This document shows positions 23,094 through 31,395 of a DNA stretch of 33,970 nucleotides, in pieces (the first letter of the stretch is position 1; every line of letters begins with the position of its first letter). The stretch is from Methylobacterium sp. Leaf118 (lineage in GTDB: Bacteria > Pseudomonadota > Alphaproteobacteria > Rhizobiales > Beijerinckiaceae). The position numbers and the translations under genes were made by a program. Under the pieces are notes generated by a model. It was not told the origin of the DNA. It saw only the letters and a program-made list of their open reading frames with translations, and ran no database searches. The DNA is taken from contig NZ_CAKLBV010000051.1 in NCBI RefSeq assembly GCF_920984675.1, positions 1-33,970 on the forward strand. Direction: 5' to 3'.

Positions 23094-23291
23094 ATGTCGA
23101 AGCATCTCAAGACGGACACGCCGACCGATGCCGACCTGAAGGGCAATCCGGGGATCGGTCAGTCGAAGGGGCTCACCGGGACCGACCCGGCGGCGTTGGA
23201 GGGCGACGCGACCTTCGAGGGCGATGTCGAGAACGAGACCACGCCCGAAGGCGGCGTCGATCCGGAGCATCGCGGACGCCAGAACGCCTGA
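23094..23291 (+). CDS. 65-aa acidic, disordered protein, unknown function
   Basis: Hydrophilic, rich in Gly, Asp, Glu and Thr, with no predicted hydrophobic core (KGNPGIGQSKG, then an acidic stretch). Likely intrinsically disordered. ATG 23094 has GAGAGGAG 5-10 bases upstream. The composition and the candidate EcfG promoter suggest a stress-induced protein, but no function is known. Nothing else is seen in the gap 23292-23404 after it. Confidence 0.75.
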   Translation: MSKHLKTDTPTDADLKGNPGIGQSKGLTGTDPAALEGDATFEGDVENETTPEGGVDPEHRGRQNA

Positions 23292-23404
23292 GGCGGCCGC
23301 CGCTCCCGCATCGGCCCGGGAGGGGGATGCCGGCCCTCGGAAACGAGGCGGCGGAACACGATCGTCCTGGATCCGAGATCCGGGACGTTTGCCCCGCGGC
23401 CCCG

Positions 23405-23518
23405 CCTGATACGGGCTCCGCTTGATCAAAGCGGAGCCCGGATCAGGCAAGCCCGCGCGGCGTTTGAGCGAAGCCCAAATCCGCCATCCCGAAGGGATCA
23501 ACCGGATTTGGTATCAGG
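23405..23518. repeat. Palindromic intergenic element, copy 1
   Basis: A 110-bp sequence (23405-23514) nearly identical to 26173-26282. It starts with a large hairpin whose arms end CCTGATAC/GATCAGG around a TTGATCAAA tip, followed by a second stem-loop (AAATCC with GGATTT, holding an inner ATCCC-gaa-GGGAT hairpin). In this copy the far end reads GTATCAGG, an inverted copy of the starting CCTGATAC, so the element has 8-bp terminal inverted repeats. Its right end supplies the TGA stop of the hydrolase gene. Confidence 0.9.
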
Positions 23519-24353
23519 GGGCCTGCACCGCGAGGGCGGGCGCCTCGCACGTGTCCTTGAAACCGGCGCGGAAGCGCGCCTCCACCTGCCCATCGGCGTG
23601 GCCCAGGATCGAGACATGGTCGCCCGGGATCAGGTCGAACGTGGCGCGCGGGCCGGCGGCGTCGGCGAGGCGCCGGGCGAGCTTGGCCGGCACCACCGGG
23701 TCGTCCTGCCCCTGGACGATCAGCACCGGCGCCGTGCCCGCGGCGATGCGTTGGTCGGAGCGATAGGTGTCGGCGAGCAGCCAGCCGGTCGGCACCAGCG
23801 GATAGCGCAGACGGGCGAGGTGGCTCAGGGAATCGAAGGGCGCCTCCAGATAGAGCCCGAGCGGCGTCACCCGCTCGCCGACGGCGACGGCCACGGCGCT
23901 GCCGAGGGAATGGCCGTGCAGTAGGATCGGAGCGCCCGGCGCCCGCTCCGTGGCGGCGGCATAGGCGGCGAGCCCGTCGCGGATCAGTCCCGCCTCGCTG
24001 GGATCGCCCGTCGAGCCCGGATAGCCCCGATAGGCCGGGGCCAGAACGCCCCAGCCGCCGCGCCGCCAGGGCCCCTCCGCGAAGCGCCGGGCATGGGGTT
24101 CGGGGCGGGAGGCGTTACCGTGGAAGCTCACCACGACGCCGCAGCCGGGCCGGGGTGGACGCCACAGCGCGTGGAGGCGTTGCCCGTCCGAGGTCGTGAG
24201 GATGAGCGTTTCCGTTCCGGCGGGAGCCGCGGCCGGCGGCATCGCCATCCACGCCCCGGGATAGAGGAGGTGGCGCTGGCCGAACGCCAGGGCCAGGACC
24301 CCGGCGCCGTAGAGGCCGAGGCCGACGAGAACGAGAAAGGCGAGAAGACGCAT
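23514..24353 (-). CDS. Membrane-anchored alpha/beta hydrolase (ABHD13/BEM46-like)
   Basis: 279 aa. An N-terminal membrane anchor (about 1-25, MRLLAFLVLVGLG) leads into a serine hydrolase domain: oxyanion segment VSFHGNAS, nucleophile Ser149 in GHSLG, acid D217/D218 in QGQDDPVVP and His246 in GDHVSIL. The pattern matches the BEM46/ABHD12-13 group, many of which are lipid or thioester hydrolases; the substrate is unknown. ATG at 24353. The stop codon lies inside the end of the repeat element at 23405-23518, so the last residues may derive from an insertion. Confidence 0.88.
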   Translation of the reverse strand: MRLLAFLVLVGLGLYGAGVLALAFGQRHLLYPGAWMAMPPAAAPAGTETLILTTSDGQRLHALWRPPRPGCGVVVSFHGNASRPEPHARRFAEGPWRRGGWGVLAPAYRGYPGSTGDPSEAGLIRDGLAAYAAATERAPGAPILLHGHSLGSAVAVAVGERVTPLGLYLEAPFDSLSHLARLRYPLVPTGWLLADTYRSDQRIAAGTAPVLIVQGQDDPVVPAKLARRLADAAGPRATFDLIPGDHVSILGHADGQVEARFRAGFKDTCEAPALAVQAP

Positions 24354-24427
24354 GGATCCGGGCCGACGGCGAACGCCTCAGGGATAGGGCGTTCGCCGCG
24401 TGGGCAGAAAGGTCCGGACGCGTCGCC

Positions 24428-25198
24428 TCAGTGCCGCAGGGCGGCGAGGCGGACGGCGGCGGCCAGGAGGTCGGGGTCGTCCCGCTGCCCGCTCAGAGCG
24501 TAGGCGGTGTGGCCGTTGCGCCAATAGGCGGTCGCGCCGTCGCTGGAGCGGACCACCGGCTCGCTGCCCTCGGGGACGAGGGTGCCGCCGCTGCGCTTGG
24601 CGAAGAGCGACAGTTCGCCGAGCTCGCGCGAGTCGATGGTGATCTCGACGCCGGTGCCCTGCCGCCCGGGGAAGATCTGCACGTCCCGCACGATCCAGCC
24701 GCTGGGCAGGGGCGGAAGATCGACGCCCGTGGCCGCCTCGAGATCCTGCGGATCGTAGGCCGACAGCGTACGCTGCGAGACCGTGCGGGCGCGGATCTGC
24801 ACGGCTTGGCGCGCCTGCTGCGCCTCCTCGGCGAGGGCGGGATCGATCGGCGACGCGATGGAATTGGGAACGCCGAAGGTGCCGATCTCGGTATGGGCGA
24901 GCCATCCGGCGCCGACCAGAACCGCGATGGCCGCCGCACGGCGCAGGCGGGCGCCGACGCGCTGCCACGCCATGGCCCGGTCGATCCGCCGGGCGCCGGA
25001 GCGCAGGCGCTCCGGGCCGGGGCTCGGCATCGGCGTGAACGCCTCCCGCAGCGCGTCGCGGTCCCGCAGGTCGGCCATCACCAGGGCGGCGTCCTCGGGA
25101 TGGCGCGCCAGATGCGCCTCGACCTCGACGCGACGCATCGGGTCGAGTTGGCCATCGACATACGCGATGAGATCGGATTCGTTGACTGGATCTTCCAT
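24428..25198 (-). CDS. Anti-sigma factor, membrane-anchored
   Basis: 256 aa. The N-terminal cytoplasmic anti-sigma domain (about 1-80: ESDLIAYVDGQLDPMRRVEVEAHLARHPEDAA) lacks the HxxxCxxC zinc motif of the ZAS group. A single membrane helix follows (about 88-101, RAAAIAVLVGAGWLA), then a periplasmic domain to 256 with a compact beta-rich end (GTGVEITIDSRELGELSLFAKRSGG). It follows the ECF sigma gene by 88 bp on the same strand, the usual pairing. The periplasmic part should sense the envelope signal that releases the sigma factor. ATG at 25198. Confidence 0.88.
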   Translation of the reverse strand: MEDPVNESDLIAYVDGQLDPMRRVEVEAHLARHPEDAALVMADLRDRDALREAFTPMPSPGPERLRSGARRIDRAMAWQRVGARLRRAAAIAVLVGAGWLAHTEIGTFGVPNSIASPIDPALAEEAQQARQAVQIRARTVSQRTLSAYDPQDLEAATGVDLPPLPSGWIVRDVQIFPGRQGTGVEITIDSRELGELSLFAKRSGGTLVPEGSEPVVRSSDGATAYWRNGHTAYALSGQRDDPDLLAAAVRLAALRH

Positions 25199-25286
25199 CA
25201 GCCCACTCCGACTGTCCGTCCTGTCCGCCCAGGCCCCAGCCGGCGGACTCGATTGTTTTCTATGTCGTCCTCTCGCGAGGGCAACG

Positions 25287-25928
25287 TTATCCGTTCTCGC
25301 CGACGGCCCTGCCGATGCGCGGCGTCATGTCGGCGCTGCCGTCCGCAGATCCCTCGCGGCCGACGACGCGCAGGCGCGGTCGCCCTCGTTCGGGAACATC
25401 GTCGGAGGCATCGGGCAGGGGCCGCGCCTTACGGCTTCCCTCCTCGAAGGCGCGCAGGGCCGCGCGACCGCGGCCGAGCCGCGACATCAGAGTGCCGATC
25501 GGAATGTTGAGCACCGCCGCCGCGTCGGCATAGGCCATGCCCTCCAGGGTCACGAGGTGGAGGGCGGCGCGCTGCTCCTCCGGCAGGCCCTCGAAGGCCT
25601 TGCGGATCTGCATGAGCCGCACCTGCCCCTCCTGGGCGGGCGGCGCCACCTCGTCGGAGAGCTGGACCAGCACGTCGGCGTGGCGCGCCTCGACCCGCCT
25701 GCGCCGCTGCTCGTCGATGAAGACGTTGTGCAGCACCGTCATCATCCAGGTGCGCAGGTTCGTGTCGGGGCGCAGATTGGCGCGGGATTCGAGCGCCCGA
25801 ACCAGAGTGTCGTGGACGAGGTCGTCCGCCCGGAGCGTGTCCCGGGTCAGCGACCGGGCGTAACGCCGGAGCGGAACGAGAAGATCGACGATGTCGGAGC
25901 GTTTCGAGCGCATGCGATCTGGCACCAT
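25287..25928 (-). CDS. ECF RNA polymerase sigma factor
   Basis: 213 aa. Sigma region 2 (about 12-80: VPLRRYARSLTRDTLRADDLVHDTLVRAL, LRTWMMTVLHNVFIDEQRRRR) and region 4 (about 105-165: AFEGLPEEQRAALHLVTLEGMAYADAAAVLNIPIGTLMSRLGRGR) are complete. A charged C-terminal extension of about 45 residues follows. ATG at 25928 is used; ATG 25913 (MRSKRS) is equally possible, as neither has a strong ribosome binding site. Co-directional with the anti-sigma gene just downstream. No EcfG-type promoter is evident upstream, so the promoter it recognises is unknown. Confidence 0.92.
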   Translation of the reverse strand: MVPDRMRSKRSDIVDLLVPLRRYARSLTRDTLRADDLVHDTLVRALESRANLRPDTNLRTWMMTVLHNVFIDEQRRRRVEARHADVLVQLSDEVAPPAQEGQVRLMQIRKAFEGLPEEQRAALHLVTLEGMAYADAAAVLNIPIGTLMSRLGRGRAALRAFEEGSRKARPLPDASDDVPERGRPRLRVVGREGSADGSADMTPRIGRAVGENG

Positions 25929-26435
25929 ATCCCATCAACGTCGGGACGGGCGCCGTTAATCCGGCCCCCTGCGGGCGAACCCGCACCGGGTGCGGGATCT
26001 CACATGACGAAGGATCGGGGTCGAAGCGGAGCGCCGCGTGTCGCGCGGGCGGCGGCCCTGGCGCACCGTCCCGCCGAAGGCGTCGGCCGCCCTGGCACCG
26101 GGCCTCGCCGGCACGCCCCGCGAGCGGGCCTCGGACGGGCCGCTCGCGGCGGCGGCGAGGACGCGGTCGGGGCCTGATACGGGCTCCGCTTTGATCAAGC
26201 GGAGCCCGTATCAGGCAAGCCCGCGCGGCGTTTGAGCGAAGCCCAAATCCGCCATCCCGAAGGGATCAACCGGATTTGGTATGACTCGTTCGGGAATGGC
26301 CAAGAAAGGGACAGCCATGACGGGGCCGGCCGGGCCTCTCCCGGCGGCATTCGAGCCCATCTCCGTGGGCCGCGCCGGGAGGTGGTCCCTCCGGCCGGGC
26401 GGCCGAAGGGGTCTTGAGGGTGGTGACGGGCGCGG
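25929..26435. other. 507-bp intergenic region with repeat element copy 2
   Basis: Upstream of the ECF sigma gene: an 8-bp-arm palindrome CCCGCACC-g-GGTGCGGG (25980-25996). An open frame of 57 codons from ATG 26004 ends in a TGA inside the repeat element; it is Arg/Gly/Ala-rich with no ribosome binding site and is not called as a gene. The 110-bp element occupies 26173-26282. From 26283 to 26435 only GC-rich inverted segments are seen, possibly ending the L,D-transpeptidase transcript. Confidence 0.5.
26173..26282. repeat. Palindromic intergenic element, copy 2
   Basis: Same 110-bp sequence and orientation as 23405-23514, with three differences. The first hairpin is a perfect palindrome here except at its tip, which reads TTTGATCAA instead of TTGATCAAA. 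The other change restores GTATCAGG in the right arm. The far end reads GTATGACT, so the distal terminal repeat seen in copy 1 is absent. Confidence 0.9.
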
Positions 26436-27728
26436 TTACTCGTCGCCCGGCTCGTACACCTCGGGCTGGGTCGCGGCGGCGCTCGCCACCGGGGTCGGGG
26501 CCTCGATGGTCGAGGGCACGTTGACGCCGTCGCGCTTGTAGATGTCGTCGCGGAACTGGACCGTGCCGTCCGGGGTCGCCCAGGCGGTGATGTAGGTCCA
26601 GTAGACCGGGACCGGCTGGGTCAGCCGCGCGTCGATGCGCTGGCCGCTCTCCACCGCGCGCTCGACCGCCGCCCGGTCCCAGCCGGGCGTGTCCTTGAGG
26701 AGCCACGTGATGTACTCGCGCACGTTCTGCACGCGGACGCAGCCCGAGGAGATGAAGCGGAAGTCATCACCGAACACGCCGCGGGAATTGGTGTCGTGCA
26801 TGAACACGCCATGCGGGTTCGGGATGTTGATCCTCACGACGCCCATCGAGTTGAAGTCGGCGCCCGAATCCTGGCGGTAGGTGTAGCGGGTGCCCTCGTC
26901 CGAATTCCAGTTCACGGACCGCGGCGAGATCTCCTGACCACCCGAGAGGATGCGGATCTTGTTGTCCGTGAGGTAGTTCGGATCCTTCTGCATCTTCGGG
27001 ATGAGGTCCTTCTTCACGATGGAAGCCGGGACCGTCCAGGTCGGGTTGAAGTTGATCTCCACCGCCTTGGTGTTCATGATCGGCGACTGGCGGTCGATCT
27101 TGCCGACGCCCGCGGCGTGCAGCGTCACGACCTGCCCGTTCTCGACCGTCTGCACCAGAGCGGCCGGGATGTTGGTGATCACGAAGCGCCGGCCGAGATC
27201 GCCCGAATAGGAGCGCAGGCGGATCACGTTGGTCTCGAGCTGGCGCAGGCGCACATCGGCGGGCACGTTCATGGCCGCCTGGGTCGCCGGGCTCATCTGG
27301 CCGGTCTGCGACAGGCCGTGGCGGGCCTGGAAGCGCTTCACGCCGGCCGAGACGTAGGAATCGTACACGCCCGCGCCACCGGCATTGGCGTCGAGGTCGC
27401 CGGTCACGATCAGGCGCTGGCGCACCGCCGCGACCGCCGGGCCGCGGGAGCCGACCCGCAGGGTGGCCGCTCCCGAGACCGGCTGCCAGCCGCCGCGGCT
27501 GACGATGGCGCGGTATTTCTCGGCCATCGCCTCGGTGGCGGCGACGGTCTGGGGCGAGAGGATCGGCGTCGAAGAGCGCGTCACCTGCATGGTCGCGGGC
27601 GAGGAATAGTCCTGCGCCCACTCGGCCTGGGCCAAGCCGGGCTCACGGGCCAGCGCCGGCCCGGCAAGCAGGGTGGCGGCGGCGAGCGCGAGCGCGAGGG
27701 AGCGGGGGGGGCGCGCGATGTGCAGCAT
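26436..27728 (-). CDS. Secreted L,D-transpeptidase (YcbB/LdtD-like)
   Basis: 430 aa, periplasmic. Signal peptide with cleavage near residue 27 (LLAGPALA-R). A peptidoglycan-binding type 1 domain lies at about 85-153 (LRVGSRGPAVAAVRQRLIVTGD, FQARHGLSQTGQM). The YkuD catalytic domain runs from about 180 to 350 with H311 (FMHDTNSRGVFG) and the nucleophile C330 in the SSGCVRV motif. It forms 3-3 cross-links or attaches proteins to the wall. ATG at 27728; the gap to the divergent DUF2946 gene is 272 bp. Confidence 0.92.
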   Translation of the reverse strand: MLHIARPPRSLALALAAATLLAGPALAREPGLAQAEWAQDYSSPATMQVTRSSTPILSPQTVAATEAMAEKYRAIVSRGGWQPVSGAATLRVGSRGPAVAAVRQRLIVTGDLDANAGGAGVYDSYVSAGVKRFQARHGLSQTGQMSPATQAAMNVPADVRLRQLETNVIRLRSYSGDLGRRFVITNIPAALVQTVENGQVVTLHAAGVGKIDRQSPIMNTKAVEINFNPTWTVPASIVKKDLIPKMQKDPNYLTDNKIRILSGGQEISPRSVNWNSDEGTRYTYRQDSGADFNSMGVVRINIPNPHGVFMHDTNSRGVFGDDFRFISSGCVRVQNVREYITWLLKDTPGWDRAAVERAVESGQRIDARLTQPVPVYWTYITAWATPDGTVQFRDDIYKRDGVNVPSTIEAPTPVASAAATQPEVYEPGDE

Positions 27729-28000
27729 CGATCCGGGGCTCTCAGGTCAAGATGCGGTCGGTCCGTGACGGAAACGACAGTTCCGCCAAAGTCTCGTGCC
27801 GCGGTTGTTGCGGTCTCGACGTTAAGAAGCCATGCCGTTCCGGGCCATATTGTGGCGTGGGCGTGCGGCGGCGCACGCGGTGAGGGCGCTGCGGCCGGGG
27901 CGTCACATCGGCGAGGGCCTTCTTCGGCCGGAGCCTTCTTCGGCAACGGGTCGCGGCCTGGCCTCTGGCGGGTCGGGCGGGGGTGTTCTAGACCGGGGCC

Positions 28001-28396
28001 ATGCCGACGACACGCCGCGACCGGACCGGGAGGGCGCCGCGCGCCCTGCGCGCGCTCGCGGGCGTCGCCGCGCTCTACGCGCTGGTGCTGCAGGCCCTGC
28101 TCGGCGGGATCGCGGCGCTGCCGGTCGCGGGCGTGCCCGGCCTCCTCTGCCTCCAGATGTCGGCCGGCCCGGATGACGCGCACGATGGCCGGGCACCGTT
28201 CGCCGCCTTGCCCCATGCCGGCTGCTGCACCGCAGCGAGCCACGCGCCGACGGCCGCGCCACCCGCCCCCGCCGCCGGGCCTGTCCACCGGGCCGAGCGG
28301 ACCGCGCAGCCCGCCTCCTGGGCCCCCGGCCGGACCGGGGTCGCCCGGACGCCGCCCCACACCCTGGCCAGCGCCCGCGCTCCACCCGTCGCCTGA
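28001..28396 (+). CDS. DUF2946-family protein, copper-cluster member
   Basis: 131 aa. An N-terminal hydrophobic segment (about 18-45, ALAGVAALYALVLQALLGG) reads as an uncleaved or signal-anchor helix. A short Cys/His part follows (C50, H72, C75, C76 in PHAGCC), then a Pro/Ala-rich tail. DUF2946 proteins commonly sit beside copper chaperones and TonB receptors; the Cys/His set suggests metal binding, but the role is unproven. It starts the plus-strand cluster of copper genes. The ATG at 28001 has no strong ribosome binding site. A second copy with the same layout lies at 30970. Confidence 0.75.
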   Translation: MPTTRRDRTGRAPRALRALAGVAALYALVLQALLGGIAALPVAGVPGLLCLQMSAGPDDAHDGRAPFAALPHAGCCTAASHAPTAAPPAPAAGPVHRAERTAQPASWAPGRTGVARTPPHTLASARAPPVA

Positions 28397-28454
28397 CCTC
28401 GACCGCGCGCGCCCCGCGCGCTTCCCGACATCGTCAGTCAACGGACTTCGCCCC

Positions 28455-29594
28455 ATGCCGTCTCTTCACCCGGCCCTGCGCGCCGGCCGCGCGCTCGCCG
28501 CTCCGTCCTCTGTCGCCTTAGCCCTTATCTCGGGCCTTCCCTTAGCAATCCCCTTGGCCGCCCCGGCCTCCGCCCACGCCCTCCTGGAGCGCAAGGAGGC
28601 CAGCCCGAACGCCGCCTATCGCGGCGTCGTCCAGATCATGCACGGCTGCGAGGGCCGGCCGACCACCCGCGTCAGCGTGACGATCCCCGAGGGCGTGACC
28701 GGCGCCAAGCCGATGCCGAAGCCCGGCTGGACCATCGCCACGACGCGGTCGGCCTACGCCAAGAGCTATCCCTCCTTCCACGGCCCGGTCTCGGAAGGGG
28801 TGACGACGATCACCTGGAGCGGCGGCAGCCTGCCGGACGATCAGGTCGACGAGTTCACCTTCTTCGCCCGCATCTCCGACGCCTTCGAGCCCGGCACCAC
28901 GATCCACTTCCCCGTCGAGCAGGATTGCCAAGGGAATGGCCAAGAGGGTGGCCAAGAGGGTGGCCAAGAGAATGACAATGGGGGCGGCTACCGCTGGAGC
29001 GAGATCCCGGCCCAGGGCCAGGATCCCCGGGCGCTGAAGAGCCCGGCCCCCGGCGTGCGGATCGTCGCCGCCAAGCCGGCGGTCGCAGAAGCCAAGCCGG
29101 CGGCCACCGAAGCCAAGCCGGCGGCTGCCGATGCCAAGCCGGCCGTGGCCGACGCGAATCCGGCCGCCTCCGCCCCCGCGGCGGCCGGCCCGCTCGCGAT
29201 CGAGGGACCGTGGCTGCGCGCCACGCCCGGCGGCGCGAAGGTGGCGGGCGGCTACGTCACCCTACGCAACACCGGCACGGAGCCGGACCGCCTGATCGGG
29301 GCTGCGATTCCCCAGGCCGGACGCGGCGAGATCCACTCGATGAGCACGGAGAACGGGGTGGTGAAGATGGCCCCCGTCACGGGCGGCCTCGTCCTCGCGC
29401 CGGGGGGAAGCGTCACGCTCAAGCCCGGCGGCTACCACCTGATGTTCCTCGAGCTGAAGGAGGGGCTGCGGGCCGGCGAGAGCGTCGCCGGCACCCTGAC
29501 CTTCGAGCGGGCCGGCACCGTGCCGGTGACCTTCTCGGTCGCCCCGATCGGGGCGACGGCGCCCGAGGCGGGCGGCCACGCGCACCACCACTGA
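28455..29594 (+). CDS. YcnI (DUF1775)-PCuAC fusion, periplasmic copper chaperone
   Basis: 379 aa. The signal peptide ends ASA-H, so mature residue 1 is His41, the copper ligand used by YcnI proteins, with W181 in GYRWSE as a likely second contact. The YcnI domain spans about 41-185 (ALLERKEASPNAAYRGVVQIMHGCEG), with C65 and C158 perhaps a disulfide. A Gly/Gln run (about 160-177) and an AKPA(V/A)-repeat linker (205-237) join it to a PCuAC domain (about 245-365) with copper ligands H294, M296, M305, H328 and M330. The tail is HAHHH. Such proteins carry Cu(I) to SCO and the CuA site. These two families are usually separate genes. Confidence 0.9.
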   Translation: MPSLHPALRAGRALAAPSSVALALISGLPLAIPLAAPASAHALLERKEASPNAAYRGVVQIMHGCEGRPTTRVSVTIPEGVTGAKPMPKPGWTIATTRSAYAKSYPSFHGPVSEGVTTITWSGGSLPDDQVDEFTFFARISDAFEPGTTIHFPVEQDCQGNGQEGGQEGGQENDNGGGYRWSEIPAQGQDPRALKSPAPGVRIVAAKPAVAEAKPAATEAKPAAADAKPAVADANPAASAPAAAGPLAIEGPWLRATPGGAKVAGGYVTLRNTGTEPDRLIGAAIPQAGRGEIHSMSTENGVVKMAPVTGGLVLAPGGSVTLKPGGYHLMFLELKEGLRAGESVAGTLTFERAGTVPVTFSVAPIGATAPEAGGHAHHH

Positions 29595-29602
29595 GCCCCC
29601 GC

Positions 29603-29630
29603 GCCGCGCCCGGCCCCGACCGGGCGCGGC
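29603..29630 (+). terminator. Strong hairpin between the fusion gene and the PCuAC gene
   Basis: GCCGCGCCCGG-ccccga-CCGGGCGCGGC, a perfect 11-bp stem starting 8 bases after the stop. There is no T-run; it may act as an attenuator or RNA-stabilising element inside the operon. Confidence 0.45.
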
Positions 29631-29703
29631 CGACCCCACCTGCACCGGCCCGCCGACCCGGACGGTCCCGGCCCGGCCGCGCTCACCCGATCGGAGATCT
29701 CCC

Positions 29704-30225
29704 ATGCGCCCCACCGCCTCCGCCCTCGCCGCCCTCCTGCTGGCCCTCGGCCTCGCCGCAGGCCCGGCCCAGGCCCACGACTACGCCGCCGGCGCCCTCA
29801 AGATCGGCCATCCCTGGAGCCGCGCCACGCCCGGCGGCGCCCGGGTCGCGGCCGGCTACCTGACGGTGACGAATACGGGGAGCACCCCCGACCGGCTCAC
29901 CGGCGGTTCGCTCGCGGCGGCCGGCCGCACCGAGGTGCACACGATGTCGGTCGAGAAGGGCGTGATGCGGATGGCGCCCCTCCCGAACGGCCTCGAGATC
30001 CCGCCCGGCGGGACCATCACCCTCGCCCCGAGCGGGCACCATCTGATGTTCATGGACCTCAAGACCCCGCTCAAGCAGGGCGAGCGGGCCGCCGGCACCC
30101 TGACCTTCGAGCGGGCCGGCACGGTCCCGGTGGAGTTCGTCGTGGAGAGCATCGCCGCCAAGGGCGGCGGCCAGGGAGCGGGCAAGGGGGACAAGGGCCA
30201 TGCCGGGCACGACCATGCCCACTGA
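29704..30225 (+). CDS. PCuAC-type periplasmic copper chaperone
   Basis: 173 aa. Signal peptide (cleavage near residue 24, AQA-H), then a cupredoxin-like PCuAC domain with the H-x-M ... M ... H-x-M copper site: H79, M81, M90, H113, M115. A C-terminal His tail (HAGHDHAH) is present. Several stretches match the PCuAC half of the preceding fusion gene (RATPGGA, AGTLTFERAGTVPV), which points to tandem duplication. ATG 29704 has GGAGAT 7 bases upstream. The last 26 bases overlap the start of the SCO gene, so both are translated from one mRNA. Role: delivery of Cu(I) for cytochrome oxidase assembly. Confidence 0.93.
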   Translation: MRPTASALAALLLALGLAAGPAQAHDYAAGALKIGHPWSRATPGGARVAAGYLTVTNTGSTPDRLTGGSLAAAGRTEVHTMSVEKGVMRMAPLPNGLEIPPGGTITLAPSGHHLMFMDLKTPLKQGERAAGTLTFERAGTVPVEFVVESIAAKGGGQGAGKGDKGHAGHDHAH

Positions 30226-30880
30226 CCCCGCGGGGCCGGGTCCGGCGGAGGGCGGAGCGGGCCCCGCCCCTCCCGCCCCCCGGCGGGGCGGCGGCCTGAT
30301 CCTCGTCGTCTTCGCCCTGGCGCTCGCCGCCATCGCCGGGACGACCCTGGCCCTCCTGCCGGGCGGGCCGAAGCCGCCGCCGATCTCGGTGGTGGGCGGC
30401 CCCTTCCGGCTCGAATCCTCGAAGGGCGGCGTGCTCGAATCGCGCACGCTCCAGGGCCGGCCGTTCCTGGTCTTCTTCGGCTTCACCCAGTGCCCGAACG
30501 TCTGCCCGACGACCCTGGCCGATCTCGGCAACCTGCTCGACGCGTTCCAGGCCGAGGGCGGCACCCTCGAGGCCTACTACATCACCCTCGATCCCGAGCG
30601 CGACACGCCCGCCCTGATGCGCGAGTACATGGCCTCCTTCCACGAGCGGATCACCGGGCTGACCGGCACGCCGGAGGCGATCGCGCGGGTGGCGCGCGAT
30701 TACCGCGTCTCCACCAAGCGGGTGCCGCTGCCGGACGGCGGCTACACGATGGAGCACACCCTGATGGTCTACATGATGGACCGCAACGGAGGCTTCGCCG
30801 GACCGCTCGACCTGGAGGCCGGGCACGCCCTCGCGCTGAAGCAGCTCCACCGGCTGGTCTCGGACGGCCGCAACAGTTGA
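30200..30880 (+). CDS. SCO1/SenC copper-insertion protein
   Basis: 226 aa, membrane-anchored on the periplasmic side. A Pro/Gly-rich N-terminus and one membrane helix (about 32-53) precede a thioredoxin-like domain with the Cu site C98 and C102 (CPNVC) and H186 (YTMEHTLMVYMMD). SCO proteins load the CuA centre of cytochrome c oxidase, often from PCuAC. ATG 30200 overlaps the PCuAC gene by 26 bases; ATG 30215 is an alternative. Its place after two PCuAC units supports a copper relay. Confidence 0.93.
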   Translation: MPGTTMPTDPAGPGPAEGGAGPAPPAPRRGGGLILVVFALALAAIAGTTLALLPGGPKPPPISVVGGPFRLESSKGGVLESRTLQGRPFLVFFGFTQCPNVCPTTLADLGNLLDAFQAEGGTLEAYYITLDPERDTPALMREYMASFHERITGLTGTPEAIARVARDYRVSTKRVPLPDGGYTMEHTLMVYMMDRNGGFAGPLDLEAGHALALKQLHRLVSDGRNS

Positions 30881-30969
30881 TCGGGTCGCCGGTCGGCGGC
30901 GGGCGGCCCTGATCGGCTTTCGTCGCGGGACGCATTGACGCCCGGTCAAGCTTGGCCGTAGCTGGCGCC

Positions 30970-31350
30970 ATGCGAAGGCGCCTGCCCGAATGGTCCGCGT
31001 GTCGCGCGGTCATCGCCGTGGCCGCGCTCTACGCGCTCGCCCTCCAGGCGCTTCTCGGCGCCGCCTCGTTCGGCCCCGGCTTCGGCCCCTCCCACATCCT
31101 CTGCGCTCCGGAGACGGGCGAGGCCGGCGAGACCGAGGGAGCGTCGAACCCCCAACCGGCACACGGGCACCTGCCCTGCTGCTCGCCCGCGCCGGCGCCG
31201 GGCGGGCTGCTCGACCTGCCGCGGGCCGAGACCGCCGTGGCATGGCCCCCGACCCGCATCCACCGGATCGCGTGGCGTCCCGAGATCGCGGCCGCGCCCC
31301 GGGCTCCTCCGGGCCGTCGCCCCAGCGCGCGCGCGCCCCCCGTCGTCTGA
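30970..31350 (+). CDS. DUF2946-family protein, second copy
   Basis: 126 aa. Same build as the protein at 28001: hydrophobic N-terminal helix (AVIAVAALYALALQALLGA), a Cys/His part (C45, H65, H67, C70, C71 in HGHLPCC) and an Arg/Pro-rich end finishing SARAPPVV (the other ends SARAPPVA). Probably a metal-linked envelope protein. ATG 30970 is used; a TTG at 30952 is an alternative. It directly precedes the TonB receptor gene by 45 bp, so the two are probably co-transcribed. Confidence 0.75.
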   Translation: MRRRLPEWSACRAVIAVAALYALALQALLGAASFGPGFGPSHILCAPETGEAGETEGASNPQPAHGHLPCCSPAPAPGGLLDLPRAETAVAWPPTRIHRIAWRPEIAAAPRAPPGRRPSARAPPVV

Positions 31351-31395
31351 CCGATCGCCCGTCCCCGATCCTTCAGACCACGGAAAACCCCAACC

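Noticed and set aside
26004..26177. 57-codon open frame ending in repeat element copy 2
   Set aside because: No ribosome binding site and Arg/Gly/Ala-biased composition, and the stop comes from the repeat.
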